A program made the position numbers and the translations under genes. A stretch of DNA of 64,000 bases from Serratia marcescens (GTDB lineage Bacteria; Pseudomonadota; Gammaproteobacteria; Enterobacterales; Enterobacteriaceae). Numbering within the stretch: the stretch's first letter is position 1; the number at the start of each line of letters is the position of its first letter. Below the pieces are notes generated by a model that ran no database searches, was not told the DNA's origin, and saw only the letters and a list, made by a program, of their open reading frames with translations. The stretch covers positions 434,001 through 498,000 of the forward strand of contig NZ_VFMJ01000001.1 in NCBI RefSeq assembly GCF_006715005.1, in the 5' to 3' direction. This document shows, one piece after another, positions 22,957 to 31,915 of this stretch.

Positions 22957-23224
22957 CCCGTTTGACAGGATGGCCGCGCGGATGGATCGCGTCACGCAAT
23001 CCCGGTTCGGCAAGCCTGTCATGTTGAGTGGGGCGCCTCATATTGTCGTGGAGGCGCATTTTTTACCCGAACTGCAGGCGGTCAGCGGGGATGGCATCTC
23101 GTTGGTGGTATTTACAGCGGGCTACCGCCCCCGGCGTAATGATCCGGTGGAGTTCGACGGTAAATCCTACATCGTGACGCGGTATCAGCAGTTTAACGGT
23201 AAGCCTCACATCTGGATCGAATAG
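22949..23224 (+). CDS. Head-tail joining protein (gpFII/Gifsy-2 type)
   Basis: A 91-residue beta-rich protein starting inside the previous gene's end (8-base overlap). GAPHIVVEAHFLPE and SYIVTRYQQFNGKPHIWIE resemble the head-tail adaptor family that includes the Gifsy-2 ATP-binding-sugar-transporter-like protein. Its place between decoration and gpZ equals lambda FII, which forms the interface to which the tail binds. Confidence 0.7.
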   Translation: MANPFDRMAARMDRVTQSRFGKPVMLSGAPHIVVEAHFLPELQAVSGDGISLVVFTAGYRPRRNDPVEFDGKSYIVTRYQQFNGKPHIWIE

Positions 23225-23228
23225 GGGA

Positions 23229-23798
23229 ATGATGATGAAAGGTATCGAGCAGGCCATTCGTAATCTGAACACCCTCAGTAAATCCATGGTGCCGCGCGCC
23301 ACTGCCCAGTCGTTAAACCGCGTGGCAGGCCGAGCTATCAGCCGGAGTACCAAGCTGGTGGCTGAGGATGTGCGGGTACAGCAGAAGCTGATCCGGCAAC
23401 GTGCCAGGCTGCGAAGAGCGAGCGCTGAGCAAAATCCACCACGGGCGACGCTTTCAATCAACCGCGGTAATCTGCCGGCGATCAAACTTGGGGCGGCCAG
23501 GGTACAGCTTTCTCGCCGGGTAGGTTTTGTTGGCAAACAGGGAAGCGTATTGAAGATCGGTCGTTATACCTTTCGTCATGCGTTTATTCAGCAGTTGGCT
23601 AATGGCCGCTGGCATGTCATGCGGCGTGTCGGTCGGTCACGTTATCCGATCGAAGTCGTCAAAATACCGTTGGTGACACCTCTGACCAAAGCCTACCAGG
23701 AAGAGACTCGGCGTTTGCTGGAAACCGATATGGGCAAGGAAATGGGCTATGCCCTGAAAAACCAGCTGCGGCTTTATCTTGTGAGGAAAATTGGATGA
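23229..23798 (+). CDS. Minor tail protein Z
   Basis: A 189-residue basic protein matching phage minor tail protein Z: IRNLNTLSKSMVPRATAQSLNRVA near the N-terminus and a C-terminal PIEVVKIPLVTPL...Y. Three consecutive ATGs (23229, 23232, 23235) follow AGGGG; the last has the best spacing. gpZ links tail completion to DNA positioning at the head-tail junction. The stop overlaps gpU in ATGA. Confidence 0.85.
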   Translation: MMMKGIEQAIRNLNTLSKSMVPRATAQSLNRVAGRAISRSTKLVAEDVRVQQKLIRQRARLRRASAEQNPPRATLSINRGNLPAIKLGAARVQLSRRVGFVGKQGSVLKIGRYTFRHAFIQQLANGRWHVMRRVGRSRYPIEVVKIPLVTPLTKAYQEETRRLLETDMGKEMGYALKNQLRLYLVRKIG

Positions 23799-24196
23799 TT
23801 AAGCACACAGCGATCCGCAACGCAGTGCTCGAGCGCTGTCGCTCTACGATCACTGATGACGTGACGTATTTTGACGGCCGCCCGGCTTTCATCGATGAGA
23901 ACGATTTGCCGGCAGTCGCCGTTTTCCTCGATGACGCGCGTTATACGGGGAATGAACTGGATACGGACAGCTGGCGAGCGATGCTGCACATTGTGGTGTA
24001 TCTGAAAGCTACTCAACCCGACGCAACGCTCGATCAGTGGGTAGAAGAGAAGATCTACCCCGTTCTGAACGATATCCCCGCACTGTCCCCCTTGATTGAA
24101 ACCATGAGCCCCGTTGGCTACGACTACCAGCGAGACGATGAAATGGCCACCTGGGGCGCTGCCGACCTTTCCTATCAACTGACTTATACCATGTAA
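23795..24196 (+). CDS. Tail terminator protein U
   Basis: A 133-residue protein of the lambda gpU family: HTAIRNAVLERCRSTI, LPAVAVFLDDARYTG and a C-terminal ADLSYQLTYTM. A ring of gpU caps the tail tube, stops its growth at the right length and joins it to the head. It overlaps gpZ by four bases and precedes the major tail gene by 11. Confidence 0.87.
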   Translation: MIKHTAIRNAVLERCRSTITDDVTYFDGRPAFIDENDLPAVAVFLDDARYTGNELDTDSWRAMLHIVVYLKATQPDATLDQWVEEKIYPVLNDIPALSPLIETMSPVGYDYQRDDEMATWGAADLSYQLTYTM

Positions 24197-24207
24197 GGAG
24201 CCTGATA

Positions 24208-24945
24208 ATGGCAACTCCAAATCCTTTGGCGCCGGTTAAAGGCGCTGGGACGACTTTTTGGCTGTATACGGGGAATAACGATCCCTTCTATAACCCACTC
24301 AGCGATGATGGGTGGACGCGATTAGCAAAAATTAAAGACCTGCAACCCGGTGAGATCACAGCAGATTCATACGACGACAATTATCTCGACGATGAAAATG
24401 CTGACTGGAATGCGACAGCGCAGGGTGAGAAATCGGCAGGGGAAGCCAATATCACGTTGGCTTGGAAACCCGGAGAAAGCGGCCAAAAAGGGCTGGTTCA
24501 ATGGTTCCATTCTGGTGAAGTCCGCGGTTACAAAATCAAGTACCCGAACGGCACCGTGGATGTTTTCAAGGGGTGGGTGAGCAGCCTTGGTAAGACGGTG
24601 ACGGCCAAAGAGGTTATCACTCGCACCATTAAGGTAACCAACTCGGGCCGACCATTTATCGCAGAGGATGGTGATTCTCCGATTGTTCCTGTGACAGGGC
24701 TCACTGTTTCACCGACTACCGCTAATGTTGCGGTTGGGGCAACCGTTGACCTGACCTTCAGCGTTTTACCGGCGAATGCCACGGATGCAACGCTACGAGT
24801 TTCCTCTTCAGCGCCAGCAACGGCAACTGTGACGCTTAATGGCAAAGTGGCCAAAGTGAAAGGGGTAAAAGCCGGTAGCGTTGATGTTGTTGGCATGACG
24901 AATGACGGACTGTTTGTGGCGCTGGCCAAAGTCGCCGTTGCTTAA
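24208..24945 (+). CDS. Major tail (tube) protein V with Ig-like domain
   Basis: A 245-residue protein. Residues 1-155 match lambda-type tube protein gpV (APVKGAGTTFWLYTG, SAGEANITLAWKPGE). Residues about 160-245 are a bacterial Ig-like (Big_2) domain: VTGLTVSPTTANVAVGATV to VDVVGMTNDG. The tube domain stacks in rings around the tape measure, and the Ig domain projects outside and may bind cell-surface sugars weakly, as in lambda. Confidence 0.9.
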   Translation: MATPNPLAPVKGAGTTFWLYTGNNDPFYNPLSDDGWTRLAKIKDLQPGEITADSYDDNYLDDENADWNATAQGEKSAGEANITLAWKPGESGQKGLVQWFHSGEVRGYKIKYPNGTVDVFKGWVSSLGKTVTAKEVITRTIKVTNSGRPFIAEDGDSPIVPVTGLTVSPTTANVAVGATVDLTFSVLPANATDATLRVSSSAPATATVTLNGKVAKVKGVKAGSVDVVGMTNDGLFVALAKVAVA

Positions 24946-24956
24946 TTTTACAACTA

Positions 24957-24977
24957 CGCCCCGAAAGGGGCGCTTTT
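24957..24977 (+). promoter_or_regulatory. GAAA-loop hairpin before gpG
   Basis: CGCCCC-gaaa-GGGGCG followed by CTTTT, ending one base before an in-frame ATG at 24978. It looks like a weak terminator and also holds the G-rich stretch that could serve as a ribosome site, so it may lower gpG synthesis relative to the abundant tube protein. Confidence 0.45.
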
Positions 24978-24989
24978 ATGGGCGGATTT

Positions 24990-25400
24990 ATGCTGAAAAA
25001 AGACACTTTCGAATATGCCGATCAGAAGATCGACATCAGCGAGCTTTCAGGTTTACAACGTATTGATTATCTGGATTTTATCAAGAAAGAGGCCGACCAG
25101 TTTGATGCGATGCCTGATGAAACCAGTGATTCCGACAAGAATATCGCATTTACCACCATGCGCCTGCGGATTAACGCCTGGCTGATTGCACGCTCTTTGT
25201 GGCATAGCGATAAAAAACAAGATGTTGAAAATATTCAGCAGGATATTTTGGCTGACTGGTCTGGCGCCGCTATCGCCGGCTGCAGCCACAAAATTTTGAC
25301 GTTGAGCGATATGATCCCAACGGAAATTGAACCTGCAGCGGATGCTACCGTAGGCGATGAACCTAAGCACGATCAGGAAATCACCCCGGAAAAGCCCTAG
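24990..25400 (+). CDS. Tail assembly chaperone G
   Basis: A 136-residue protein from ATG 24990; an ATG at 24978 is also in frame. LKKDTFEYADQKIDISELSGLQRIDYL aligns with the start of lambda gpG. With the longer GT form it coats the tape measure while the tail tube assembles and is absent from finished particles. The end holds a slippery GGAAAAG (25388-25394) four bases before the TAG, allowing a -1 shift into T. Confidence 0.85.
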   Translation: MLKKDTFEYADQKIDISELSGLQRIDYLDFIKKEADQFDAMPDETSDSDKNIAFTTMRLRINAWLIARSLWHSDKKQDVENIQQDILADWSGAAIAGCSHKILTLSDMIPTEIEPAADATVGDEPKHDQEITPEKP

Positions 25401-25720
25401 CCTCCGAAATCCAGTTCGCCATGCGGTTGGCGCGCGAATTCAAGCGCCCAGACTGGAGGCGAATGCTTTCAGAGATCAGCGCATCTGAGCTGGGGGAGTG
25501 GGCCGCTTTTTATCGGGAAAATCATTTTTCTGATGGCCTGCTTGATGCCGAATTTTCGTCACTCAAGGCTATGCTGGTGGCGCTGAACACTACCGGCGAT
25601 GACCCTATTTATCCAAGTGACTACAGCTTACTGACCCCGCCAGAGCCGGAAATAGAGCAGACGGACGATGATCTTATGTTGATCGGAGAGGGGATTTTCG
25701 GAGGGGTTCGCTATGGCTGA
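25394..25720 (+). CDS. T domain of the GT tail chaperone, made by -1 frameshift
   Basis: After a -1 slip on AAG (25392-25394) the frame continues GCC CTA GCC TCC and reads ALASEIQFAMRLAREF..., then ELGEWAAFYRENHF, the T-domain pattern of lambda-like phages. It has no ribosome site of its own; an ATG at 25421 is internal to the domain. The 109-codon extension is expected only as a G-T fusion, whose T part binds the major tail protein. The stop overlaps the tape-measure start. Confidence 0.82.
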   Translation, partial: ALASEIQFAMRLAREFKRPDWRRMLSEISASELGEWAAFYRENHFSDGLLDAEFSSLKAMLVALNTTGDDPIYPSDYSLLTPPEPEIEQTDDDLMLIGEGIFGGVRYG

Positions 25721-28700
25721 GCAGATTGCTGATCTCGTCGTCAATCTGGATGCAAATACAGTTTCGTTTCAGGAGCAGATGGGACGTGTTGAACGTCAAC
25801 TGCTCGAGTCTAGCCGAAAAGCTGATGTGTCTACTGAACGCATGCGACGCCTGGCTGAGCGTCAGGCATCTGCGATCGGCGGAATAGCAGAAAACAGCGC
25901 CAGCGCAACCACAAAGATGCTGGCCAGCCAATCCACTGCCGTAGATGGCATGAAGGGTAAGTGGGCTGAGGCATCGCGCGCCGTTGATGAAACGCACCAG
26001 CGAATCGCAGAGCTTAGCGCCAGACTGAGAGAGGAGCAGCAGCAAACCCAGGTTACTGGTGACGCTCAGGATCGTCTGACTGCATCATTTTTCCGCCAAA
26101 TCGATGCGATTAAGGGTGAGGAAAACAGCCTCAGAAATCTTCGGGTGATCCAGCAGCAGATCAGGGCTGCGAGGGCTGCAGGTAATATAACGCAGGGCGA
26201 TTATCTTTCTCTGGTTACGGAAACTGCTACCAAAGAGCGGGCATTAGCTCAGGCTGAGCATGCAGCTGAGCAGGCCAAAGAGCGTTATCTGCAAAAATTG
26301 CGTGAGCAGGTTGCCCTGCAGGGAAAAACTTCATCTCAGATTCAGGAGTACAAGGCTGCGCAATTAGGCGTGTCGCAGCAGGCGGCGCCGCTGATTGCCA
26401 AAATCCGTGAACAGGAGGACGCCTGGAAACGTGGTGCGATCTCCGCAGGCCAATATCGTATGGCTATGCGCCAGCTGCCGATGCAGATTACTGATATCAC
26501 CACATCACTCGCCGCGGGAGCGCCAGTGTGGTTAGTGGCCATTCAGCAAGGTGGCCAGATCAAAGATAGCTTTGGCGGTATGGGTAACGCGCTGCGTGCC
26601 ATGTTAGGGCTACTTACCCCGGCACGGTTGCTGTTTGGTGGATCCGCAGTGGCATTGGGGTTACTTGCCTATGGTGCATATGACAGCAGCACACGAATTG
26701 CCGATCTCAACAGAGAGCTAGCAAGAACCAATGGCGTGTCTGGGCTGACAAAACAGGGGCTGCAGGGGCTGGTTGAGCAGGGGATGGCTACAGGCCAATC
26801 GTTCACCGCGGCCACCGACTCTCTGAAAGCCTTATTAGCAGCTGGCGCGCCGGCCGGAACAAATTTTTCTCAGGTAAGCCAGGCGATCGCTGCATTCTCG
26901 AAAGAAAGTGGTGAGGGCTTGGACGTCTTGGCCGGAAAATTCACTGCTATTGCCAAGGATCCCAGCCAGGGGATTCTGGCGCTGAATGAAAGCCTGCATT
27001 TCCTGACCGCTGAACAGTACGCCAACATTCGATCCCTTGAAGAGCAAGGGCGGCACATGGACGCGGTGAAGCTGGCATCTGATTTGGCGGCACAAGCCAT
27101 GCATGGCGCTGCCGAAAAAATGAAAACCGAGCTTTCTTCTGTTGAGTCTTACATGCGCACGCTGAAAGATATGGCCGGGGGTATGTGGGATGCCATCACG
27201 GGTGTTTTTCGTGAAAAAACTGCCGGCGATGCTGCAGCTGAATTGGCGTCACGTGCTGCCAGTCTGCAGGCGCAGATCGAAAATTCGGAACGGACAGGTT
27301 ACAACCAGAAGAACGGGAAACTTCAGGCGTGGCGTGAAGAGCTTGCTTCTCTCAACTCCCAGCTTGACGCCCTGAATCTGCAGCGCGGTGTTCAACAAGG
27401 CCTCGCAAATATTGCGCAGCAGCAAAAAGCGGAAGAGCAGGATCGGTTGCGCCTAGCACAGCAGCAGGATGCGCTGGCAACCACGCTGCAAACCAAGGAA
27501 GAAAAGCGTGCGAAGTTGATCCGGCAAACGAACGAAGCTTTTGAAAAAGGGCTGATCAAGTCAGAAGCTGAGCGTGACAAGCAGATCCAGCGCATTAACG
27601 AGCAATTCAAGGATCCGAAAAAACCAAAGGGGCCACAATACCGCACGCCGGCAGGTGAAAAGGCATCGGATAGCGCAGAGTCGGAACTGCTGGCGCTTCA
27701 GGCGCAATTGCAGGTGCTGCGTCAGCACACGGGCCTGAATGACACGATCAGCCAGCAGCGCAAAGATCTGTGGAAGACGCAGGCGCAATTCACAGTGCTT
27801 GAAGAGGCTTCCGGCAAGCGTCAACTCTCTGTTCAGGAAAAATCACTGCTATCCAGCAAGGACAAGGTGCTGGCTCTGGCAGAGCAAAAAGCCGAACTCG
27901 GTGATCAAATTGCTCATCAGGAACGGCTGAACAAATTGCAGGATGCCTCGACAAAATATGTCATCCAAATGGCAGAAAAGCAGCAGGCGCTGCAGCGCAG
28001 TGCCGGTTTGGGGGATCGAGCCGCACAGCGAGAAAGCACTTTCGCTCAGCTTCGACAGGGTTGGCAAAATCAGGGCGGGGATCTGAACGATGTCGGTTAT
28101 CAGCGGCAGCTGCAAGCTGCTCAGGATTACTATGCCGCTGAGGATAAGTTGCGCAGTGACTGGATGGCCGGCGCTTCCAGTGCCTGGAGCAACTATCAGG
28201 ATCAGGCATCGGATGCTGCCGGCATGACAAAGTCCCTGTTCACTTCAGCATTCTCAGGCATGGAAAACGCATTGGCATCATTTGTAACGACAGGGAAGGC
28301 CGGGTTTAGAGAGTTCACTACGTCAATTCTCTCTGACCTTGCCAAAATAGCGTTGCGTATGGCAATGAGCCAGGGATTACAGAGCCTTTTCGGCGCCATG
28401 GGTGGTGGCGGCAATAACCCCGGTCAGGTTCCAATGTTTGCGAACGCCAAAGGAGGCGTTTATTCGTCACCATCATTGAGCGCATATAGCGGACAGGTAG
28501 TGAACCAGCCTACGTTCTTCGCTTTCGCCAAAGGGGCCGGCGTGATGGGTGAGGCTGGCGCAGAGGGCATATTGCCATTGAAGCGTGGCCCAGATGGCCG
28601 TTTGGGCGTAAGTGCGTATAACACCGCCTCGGCAGGTGTGACCGGGTCGGCGCCACAGGTGAATATCACCATAGACGGCAATGGACAGGCATCACAACAG

Positions 28701-28835
28701 CAAACTATGCCTGGGCTGGAGTCGTTTGGATCTGATATCGGCAATTATGTAGCGAAAAAATACCGTGAGTTGAGAGATAAAGATCTCAGCCAAAACGGGG
28801 TGTTGAATCGAGCTATTCGCGGCAGGAGGGGTTAA
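25713..28835 (+). CDS. Tail tape measure protein H
   Basis: A 1,040-residue protein, long and helical. The N-terminal part is coiled coil (QEQMGRVERQLLESSRKAD, repeated Gln/Ala/Glu helices), a hydrophobic region with MQITDITTSLAAGAPVWL and LLTPARLLFGGSAVALGLLAY follows around residues 250-325, and the C-terminus has the lambda-family AFSGMENALASFVTTGKAGFREF segment. Its length sets tail length and its hydrophobic part may enter the host membrane during DNA injection. It overlaps T by eight bases and M by one. Confidence 0.93.
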   Translation: MAEQIADLVVNLDANTVSFQEQMGRVERQLLESSRKADVSTERMRRLAERQASAIGGIAENSASATTKMLASQSTAVDGMKGKWAEASRAVDETHQRIAELSARLREEQQQTQVTGDAQDRLTASFFRQIDAIKGEENSLRNLRVIQQQIRAARAAGNITQGDYLSLVTETATKERALAQAEHAAEQAKERYLQKLREQVALQGKTSSQIQEYKAAQLGVSQQAAPLIAKIREQEDAWKRGAISAGQYRMAMRQLPMQITDITTSLAAGAPVWLVAIQQGGQIKDSFGGMGNALRAMLGLLTPARLLFGGSAVALGLLAYGAYDSSTRIADLNRELARTNGVSGLTKQGLQGLVEQGMATGQSFTAATDSLKALLAAGAPAGTNFSQVSQAIAAFSKESGEGLDVLAGKFTAIAKDPSQGILALNESLHFLTAEQYANIRSLEEQGRHMDAVKLASDLAAQAMHGAAEKMKTELSSVESYMRTLKDMAGGMWDAITGVFREKTAGDAAAELASRAASLQAQIENSERTGYNQKNGKLQAWREELASLNSQLDALNLQRGVQQGLANIAQQQKAEEQDRLRLAQQQDALATTLQTKEEKRAKLIRQTNEAFEKGLIKSEAERDKQIQRINEQFKDPKKPKGPQYRTPAGEKASDSAESELLALQAQLQVLRQHTGLNDTISQQRKDLWKTQAQFTVLEEASGKRQLSVQEKSLLSSKDKVLALAEQKAELGDQIAHQERLNKLQDASTKYVIQMAEKQQALQRSAGLGDRAAQRESTFAQLRQGWQNQGGDLNDVGYQRQLQAAQDYYAAEDKLRSDWMAGASSAWSNYQDQASDAAGMTKSLFTSAFSGMENALASFVTTGKAGFREFTTSILSDLAKIALRMAMSQGLQSLFGAMGGGGNNPGQVPMFANAKGGVYSSPSLSAYSGQVVNQPTFFAFAKGAGVMGEAGAEGILPLKRGPDGRLGVSAYNTASAGVTGSAPQVNITIDGNGQASQQQTMPGLESFGSDIGNYVAKKYRELRDKDLSQNGVLNRAIRGRRG

Positions 28836-29188
28836 TGGCGCAACTTAAGACATTCGGATTCCCACCCCGTTATGGTACAGCGGGGGAGTTTGAACCAGTT
28901 ATCAGGGAGGTTCAGTTTGGTGATGGGTATAAACAGCTGACCGGTGATGGCATCAACAGCGAAAAGGAGAGCTGGCCATTAACGTTTACCGGCCCCGGGT
29001 CATTCATTGAGCCGATTGTAGAGTTTTTGCGGGAGCATAAAGGGTATCGCTCATTCCGGTGGCGTAATCCGCTACATAAATTGGGGCTATACAATGCGGG
29101 GGCCTTTACCTTAACTCCCACATTCACCAATGCTCGGGGCCGTAATTACACCCTGACAGTTACCTTCACCCGAGCCTATCATCCATAG
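28835..29188 (+). CDS. Minor tail protein M
   Basis: A 117-residue protein of the lambda gpM family: FGFPPRYGTAGEFEPVIREVQFGDGYKQ at the N-terminus and the central SFRWRNPL. It forms part of the tail tip between the tape measure and gpL. It starts at the last base of the tape-measure stop (TAATG). Confidence 0.9.
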   Translation: MAQLKTFGFPPRYGTAGEFEPVIREVQFGDGYKQLTGDGINSEKESWPLTFTGPGSFIEPIVEFLREHKGYRSFRWRNPLHKLGLYNAGAFTLTPTFTNARGRNYTLTVTFTRAYHP

Positions 29189-29196
29189 GACAAATT

Positions 29197-29949
29197 ATGT
29201 CGATAAACACCGATCACCAGCGCCTTGAGCCTGGGAGTAAAGTGCGTCTATTCGTCGTGGACGGAACGAAGTTTAACGGACCAGAGCTGTATTTCCACAA
29301 CCATGCAATCCCCTATTCTGAAAGTGAACTGGAAGCCGCCGGTGATGACCCCGGTAAGCTGCTGGCGAAGTCTATTTGGTGGCAGGGGCAGGAATACAAA
29401 CCGTGGCCGGTGAAGATTGAAGGGCTTGAGGTGACCAGCGATGGATCAGCGCCAAGCCCTACACTGACCGTCAGTAACATCGACGGCACGATCGCCTCAC
29501 TTTGCCTGTACTACCAGAACATGGCCAAGGCAAAGGTAACGATCAGGGACACTTACGCGCATTATCTTGATGCACGCAATTTTCCCGAGGGCAACCTGGA
29601 GGCCGATCCTTCTCAGGAAGATATTGACGTTTGGTATATCGATCACAAGCTCAACGGCAACAACAAAGAAATTCAGTTTGCGCTGTCCTCACCCGCTGAC
29701 CTTGAAGGGCTAATGATCCCGACGCGGCAAATCCACGGCCTCTGCACCTGGTGCATGCGTGGTCAGTATCGCGGTGCGTCGTGCGGGTATGCCGGCAACA
29801 AGTATTTTGATGCTGACGGCAACCCGACCGATGACCCGTCTAAGGATGAATGCTCTGGCCTGCTCTCTACTGGGTGTGAGCCGCGTTGGGGGAAAGGTAA
29901 TCCGCTGCCGTTCGGCGGGTTCCCTGGCTCCGCCTTGCTGAAGAGGTGA
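29197..29949 (+). CDS. Minor tail protein L
   Basis: A 250-residue gpL-family tip protein. The central part (NKEIQFALSSPADLEG) is followed by a C-terminal Cys-rich segment, with Cys in CTWCMRGQYRGASCGY and SGLLSTGCEPRWG, the iron-sulfur cluster motif known in lambda gpL. It ends FGGFPGS like its relatives. It lies between M and K as in lambda. Confidence 0.9.
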   Translation: MSINTDHQRLEPGSKVRLFVVDGTKFNGPELYFHNHAIPYSESELEAAGDDPGKLLAKSIWWQGQEYKPWPVKIEGLEVTSDGSAPSPTLTVSNIDGTIASLCLYYQNMAKAKVTIRDTYAHYLDARNFPEGNLEADPSQEDIDVWYIDHKLNGNNKEIQFALSSPADLEGLMIPTRQIHGLCTWCMRGQYRGASCGYAGNKYFDADGNPTDDPSKDECSGLLSTGCEPRWGKGNPLPFGGFPGSALLKR

Positions 29950-29951
29950 TC

Positions 29952-30668
29952 ATGCGAAAGCACATTATCAGTGCGATCATGGCGCACGCAGAAGCGGAGT
30001 ATCCACGGGAGTGCTGCGGGCTGGTGGTGCAGAACGGCAGGCGACAGCGTTATGTGCCTTGCCGTAATTTGGCTCCTGAACCAACGGAACAATTCAGCCT
30101 GGCGCCGGAGGACTATGCCGAGGCAGAGGATAGCGGCGATATTGTCGCTATCGTTCATAGCCACCCGGATGCAACGACGCAACCGAGTCACCTAGATCTT
30201 GCACAATGTGACCTGTCACAGCTGCCGTGGATTATAGCCAGTTGGCCGGAGGGAGACATTCGGCAGGTGATGCCTACAGAGGGTATAAAACCGCTGCTGG
30301 GCCGCCCGTTCGTGCATGGGTTCTGGGACTGTTACGCAATAGTGCGGGACTGGTATGCACTGGAGCGTAATATATCTCTCCCCAATTTTGAACGGGATGA
30401 TGGCTGGTGGGAACGGGGTGAAAACCTCTACATGAAACATTACGCCGAAGCCGGGTTTGTACCGGCATCCGGTGAAATACAGGTCGGCGACGTAATCATT
30501 ATGCAGGTGCGCGCTGATGAACCGAATCACGCTGCGGTTTACCTGGGGGATGGCGTAATGATCCACCACATGTACGGACACATGAGCCAGCGCGTGCCGT
30601 ATGGCGGTTACTGGCTGGCGCGGACGATCATCACTCTGCGGTACGACGCTAATCTGCTATCATCTTGA
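29952..30668 (+). CDS. Tail assembly protein K (JAMM peptidase plus NlpC/P60)
   Basis: A 238-residue protein from ATG 29952, with an in-frame GTG at 29946. The N-terminal domain is a JAMM/MPN fold with an intact zinc motif, HSHPDATTQPSHLD (HxHx7Sx2D). The C-terminal domain is NlpC/P60, with catalytic Cys in GFWDCYAIV and His in NHAAVYL. It should process a tip component and cut the cell-wall stem peptide during DNA entry. Confidence 0.9.
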   Translation: MRKHIISAIMAHAEAEYPRECCGLVVQNGRRQRYVPCRNLAPEPTEQFSLAPEDYAEAEDSGDIVAIVHSHPDATTQPSHLDLAQCDLSQLPWIIASWPEGDIRQVMPTEGIKPLLGRPFVHGFWDCYAIVRDWYALERNISLPNFERDDGWWERGENLYMKHYAEAGFVPASGEIQVGDVIIMQVRADEPNHAAVYLGDGVMIHHMYGHMSQRVPYGGYWLARTIITLRYDANLLSS

Positions 30669-30693
30669 ATCCTACATAAGAAGGGATTTCAAA

Positions 30694-31119
30694 ATGCGGA
30701 AAATCATTTTAGCCATTGCTGCCACAGCTATTTTGTCTGGTTGTTCTACTGACGTTGTGCCACTTAGCCAGGCTATTAATGCACCATCAGAACGCGTGTT
30801 TAAATATCAAGATACGGCTAAAACTAACGCCTTAATTACGGTTGTTCGAGATAGCGGTTTTGGTGGCAGTGGGTGCCTCACAACAGTATTTATAAATGGT
30901 GAAAGAGCTGCTCGACTTGACCCAAAAGAAAAAGTCACTTTTCATATAAATAGTGGTGAATGGGTAATTGGTGCTGCTTATGAAGGAAAGGCCTTGTGTT
31001 CTAGTGGAAAAGAGAGGCAAGAGCGTGATTTTAACATCTCCCCTGGCGAAGAAAAAGTTTTAAGGGTTTATACTGATAGCAACGGTAATGTTGATATAAA
31101 GCCAACAACTATCAGATGA
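30694..31119 (+). CDS. Prophage-encoded lipoprotein (moron)
   Basis: A 141-residue precursor with a type II signal (MRKIILAIAATAILSGC), lipidated at Cys17. The mature part is beta-rich with a Gly-rich stretch (RDSGFGGSGC) and two further Cys. It sits between tail genes K and I, is visibly more AT-rich than its neighbours, and has its own terminator at 31139-31161. Lipoproteins expressed from lysogens often block superinfection by masking receptors; that role here is inference. The family is not recognised. Confidence 0.7.
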   Translation: MRKIILAIAATAILSGCSTDVVPLSQAINAPSERVFKYQDTAKTNALITVVRDSGFGGSGCLTTVFINGERAARLDPKEKVTFHINSGEWVIGAAYEGKALCSSGKERQERDFNISPGEEKVLRVYTDSNGNVDIKPTTIR

Positions 31120-31138
31120 ATGTAATTGAATTGTCATG

Positions 31139-31161
31139 AGGCCGCAAAGCGGCCTTTTTTT
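31139..31161 (+). terminator. Rho-independent terminator of the lipoprotein gene
   Basis: AGGCCGC-aaa-GCGGCCT followed by a T-run ending at 31161. It closes the lipoprotein gene inside the tail operon, supporting independent expression of that gene. Confidence 0.8.
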
Positions 31162-31171
31162 ATGGGGGCGA

Positions 31172-31771
31172 ATGATGGAAATGATACAGAGATATAGAAC
31201 TGTAAGATTGTATGGTTCCCTTGGTGCGAATTTCGGCCGCGTTCATAATTTAGTGATTGACACTCCAAGAGAAGCAATTAAAGCGTTATCGGTAACCATT
31301 CCGGGATTTGAACGCTTCTTACAAACAGCGAAGGGGCGTGGGCTGACATTCGCTATTTTTAATGGAAAAAATAATATTGGCATAGATGAAATAAAGTTCT
31401 CAGGCTGTGAGGATATAAGAATAGCGCCATTGATTATTGGAAGTAAGAAGGCAGGGGTATTTCAAACTATTTTAGGTGCCGTGATTGTTGCTGCCAGTGC
31501 AGTATACGGTTTTTACACTGGTGACTGGAGCAACGCAGCTTATGGTTTCCAAGTAGGCGGAGCAATGATGCTAGGTGGCGTTGTTCAGATGCTTTCCCCC
31601 ATGCAAAATGGATTAGCTCGAAGGGAAGACCCGGACAATAAACCCAGCTACGCATTCGGAGGGCCGGTTAACACCATTGCCCAAGGAAACCCCGTTCCAA
31701 TTGGCTACGGGAAGCGCCGCATCGGTGGGGCAATTATTTCCGCTGGTATCTATGCCGAAGATCAACAGTAA
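31172..31771 (+). CDS. Tail assembly protein I
   Basis: A 199-residue gpI-family protein; two adjacent ATGs (31172, 31175) follow GGGGGCGA. Residues about 6-85 form the ubiquitin-like domain (VRLYGSLGANFGRVHNL to CEDIRIAPLIIGSKKAG), then a hydrophobic Gly/Ala segment (about 95-145) and a C-terminal NPVPIGYGKRRIGG. It is needed for tail-tip assembly and is not in the finished virion in lambda. Confidence 0.88.
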   Translation: MMEMIQRYRTVRLYGSLGANFGRVHNLVIDTPREAIKALSVTIPGFERFLQTAKGRGLTFAIFNGKNNIGIDEIKFSGCEDIRIAPLIIGSKKAGVFQTILGAVIVAASAVYGFYTGDWSNAAYGFQVGGAMMLGGVVQMLSPMQNGLARREDPDNKPSYAFGGPVNTIAQGNPVPIGYGKRRIGGAIISAGIYAEDQQ

Positions 31772-31792
31772 GCCGAGAGGCAGGAGGAAGTT

Positions 31793-31915
31793 ATGAATCG
31801 AAAAGTTTATTCAGATGAAAAGTCCACAGAAAAGAAGACCGACACACCGATCTTCTTATATTCATATATTAAAAATGGAACTATCGAGTTACGGTTACTT
31901 TGCCTAAAAGATTAG
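31793..31915 (+). CDS. Small hypothetical protein after gpI
   Basis: ATG 31793 is preceded by a near-perfect AGGAGG. The 40-residue frame (MNRKVYSDEKSTEKKTD...) is Lys/Glu-rich, then hydrophobic (IFLYSYIKNGTIELRLLCL). It runs into the 3' end of the leftward gene at 31881. The ribosome site is strong evidence of translation; the function is unknown. Confidence 0.5.
   Translation: MNRKVYSDEKSTEKKTDTPIFLYSYIKNGTIELRLLCLKD

Noticed and set aside
21640-23022. 460-codon open frame antisense to the capsid and decoration genes
   Set aside because: Overlaps two recognised structural genes and has antisense-type composition.
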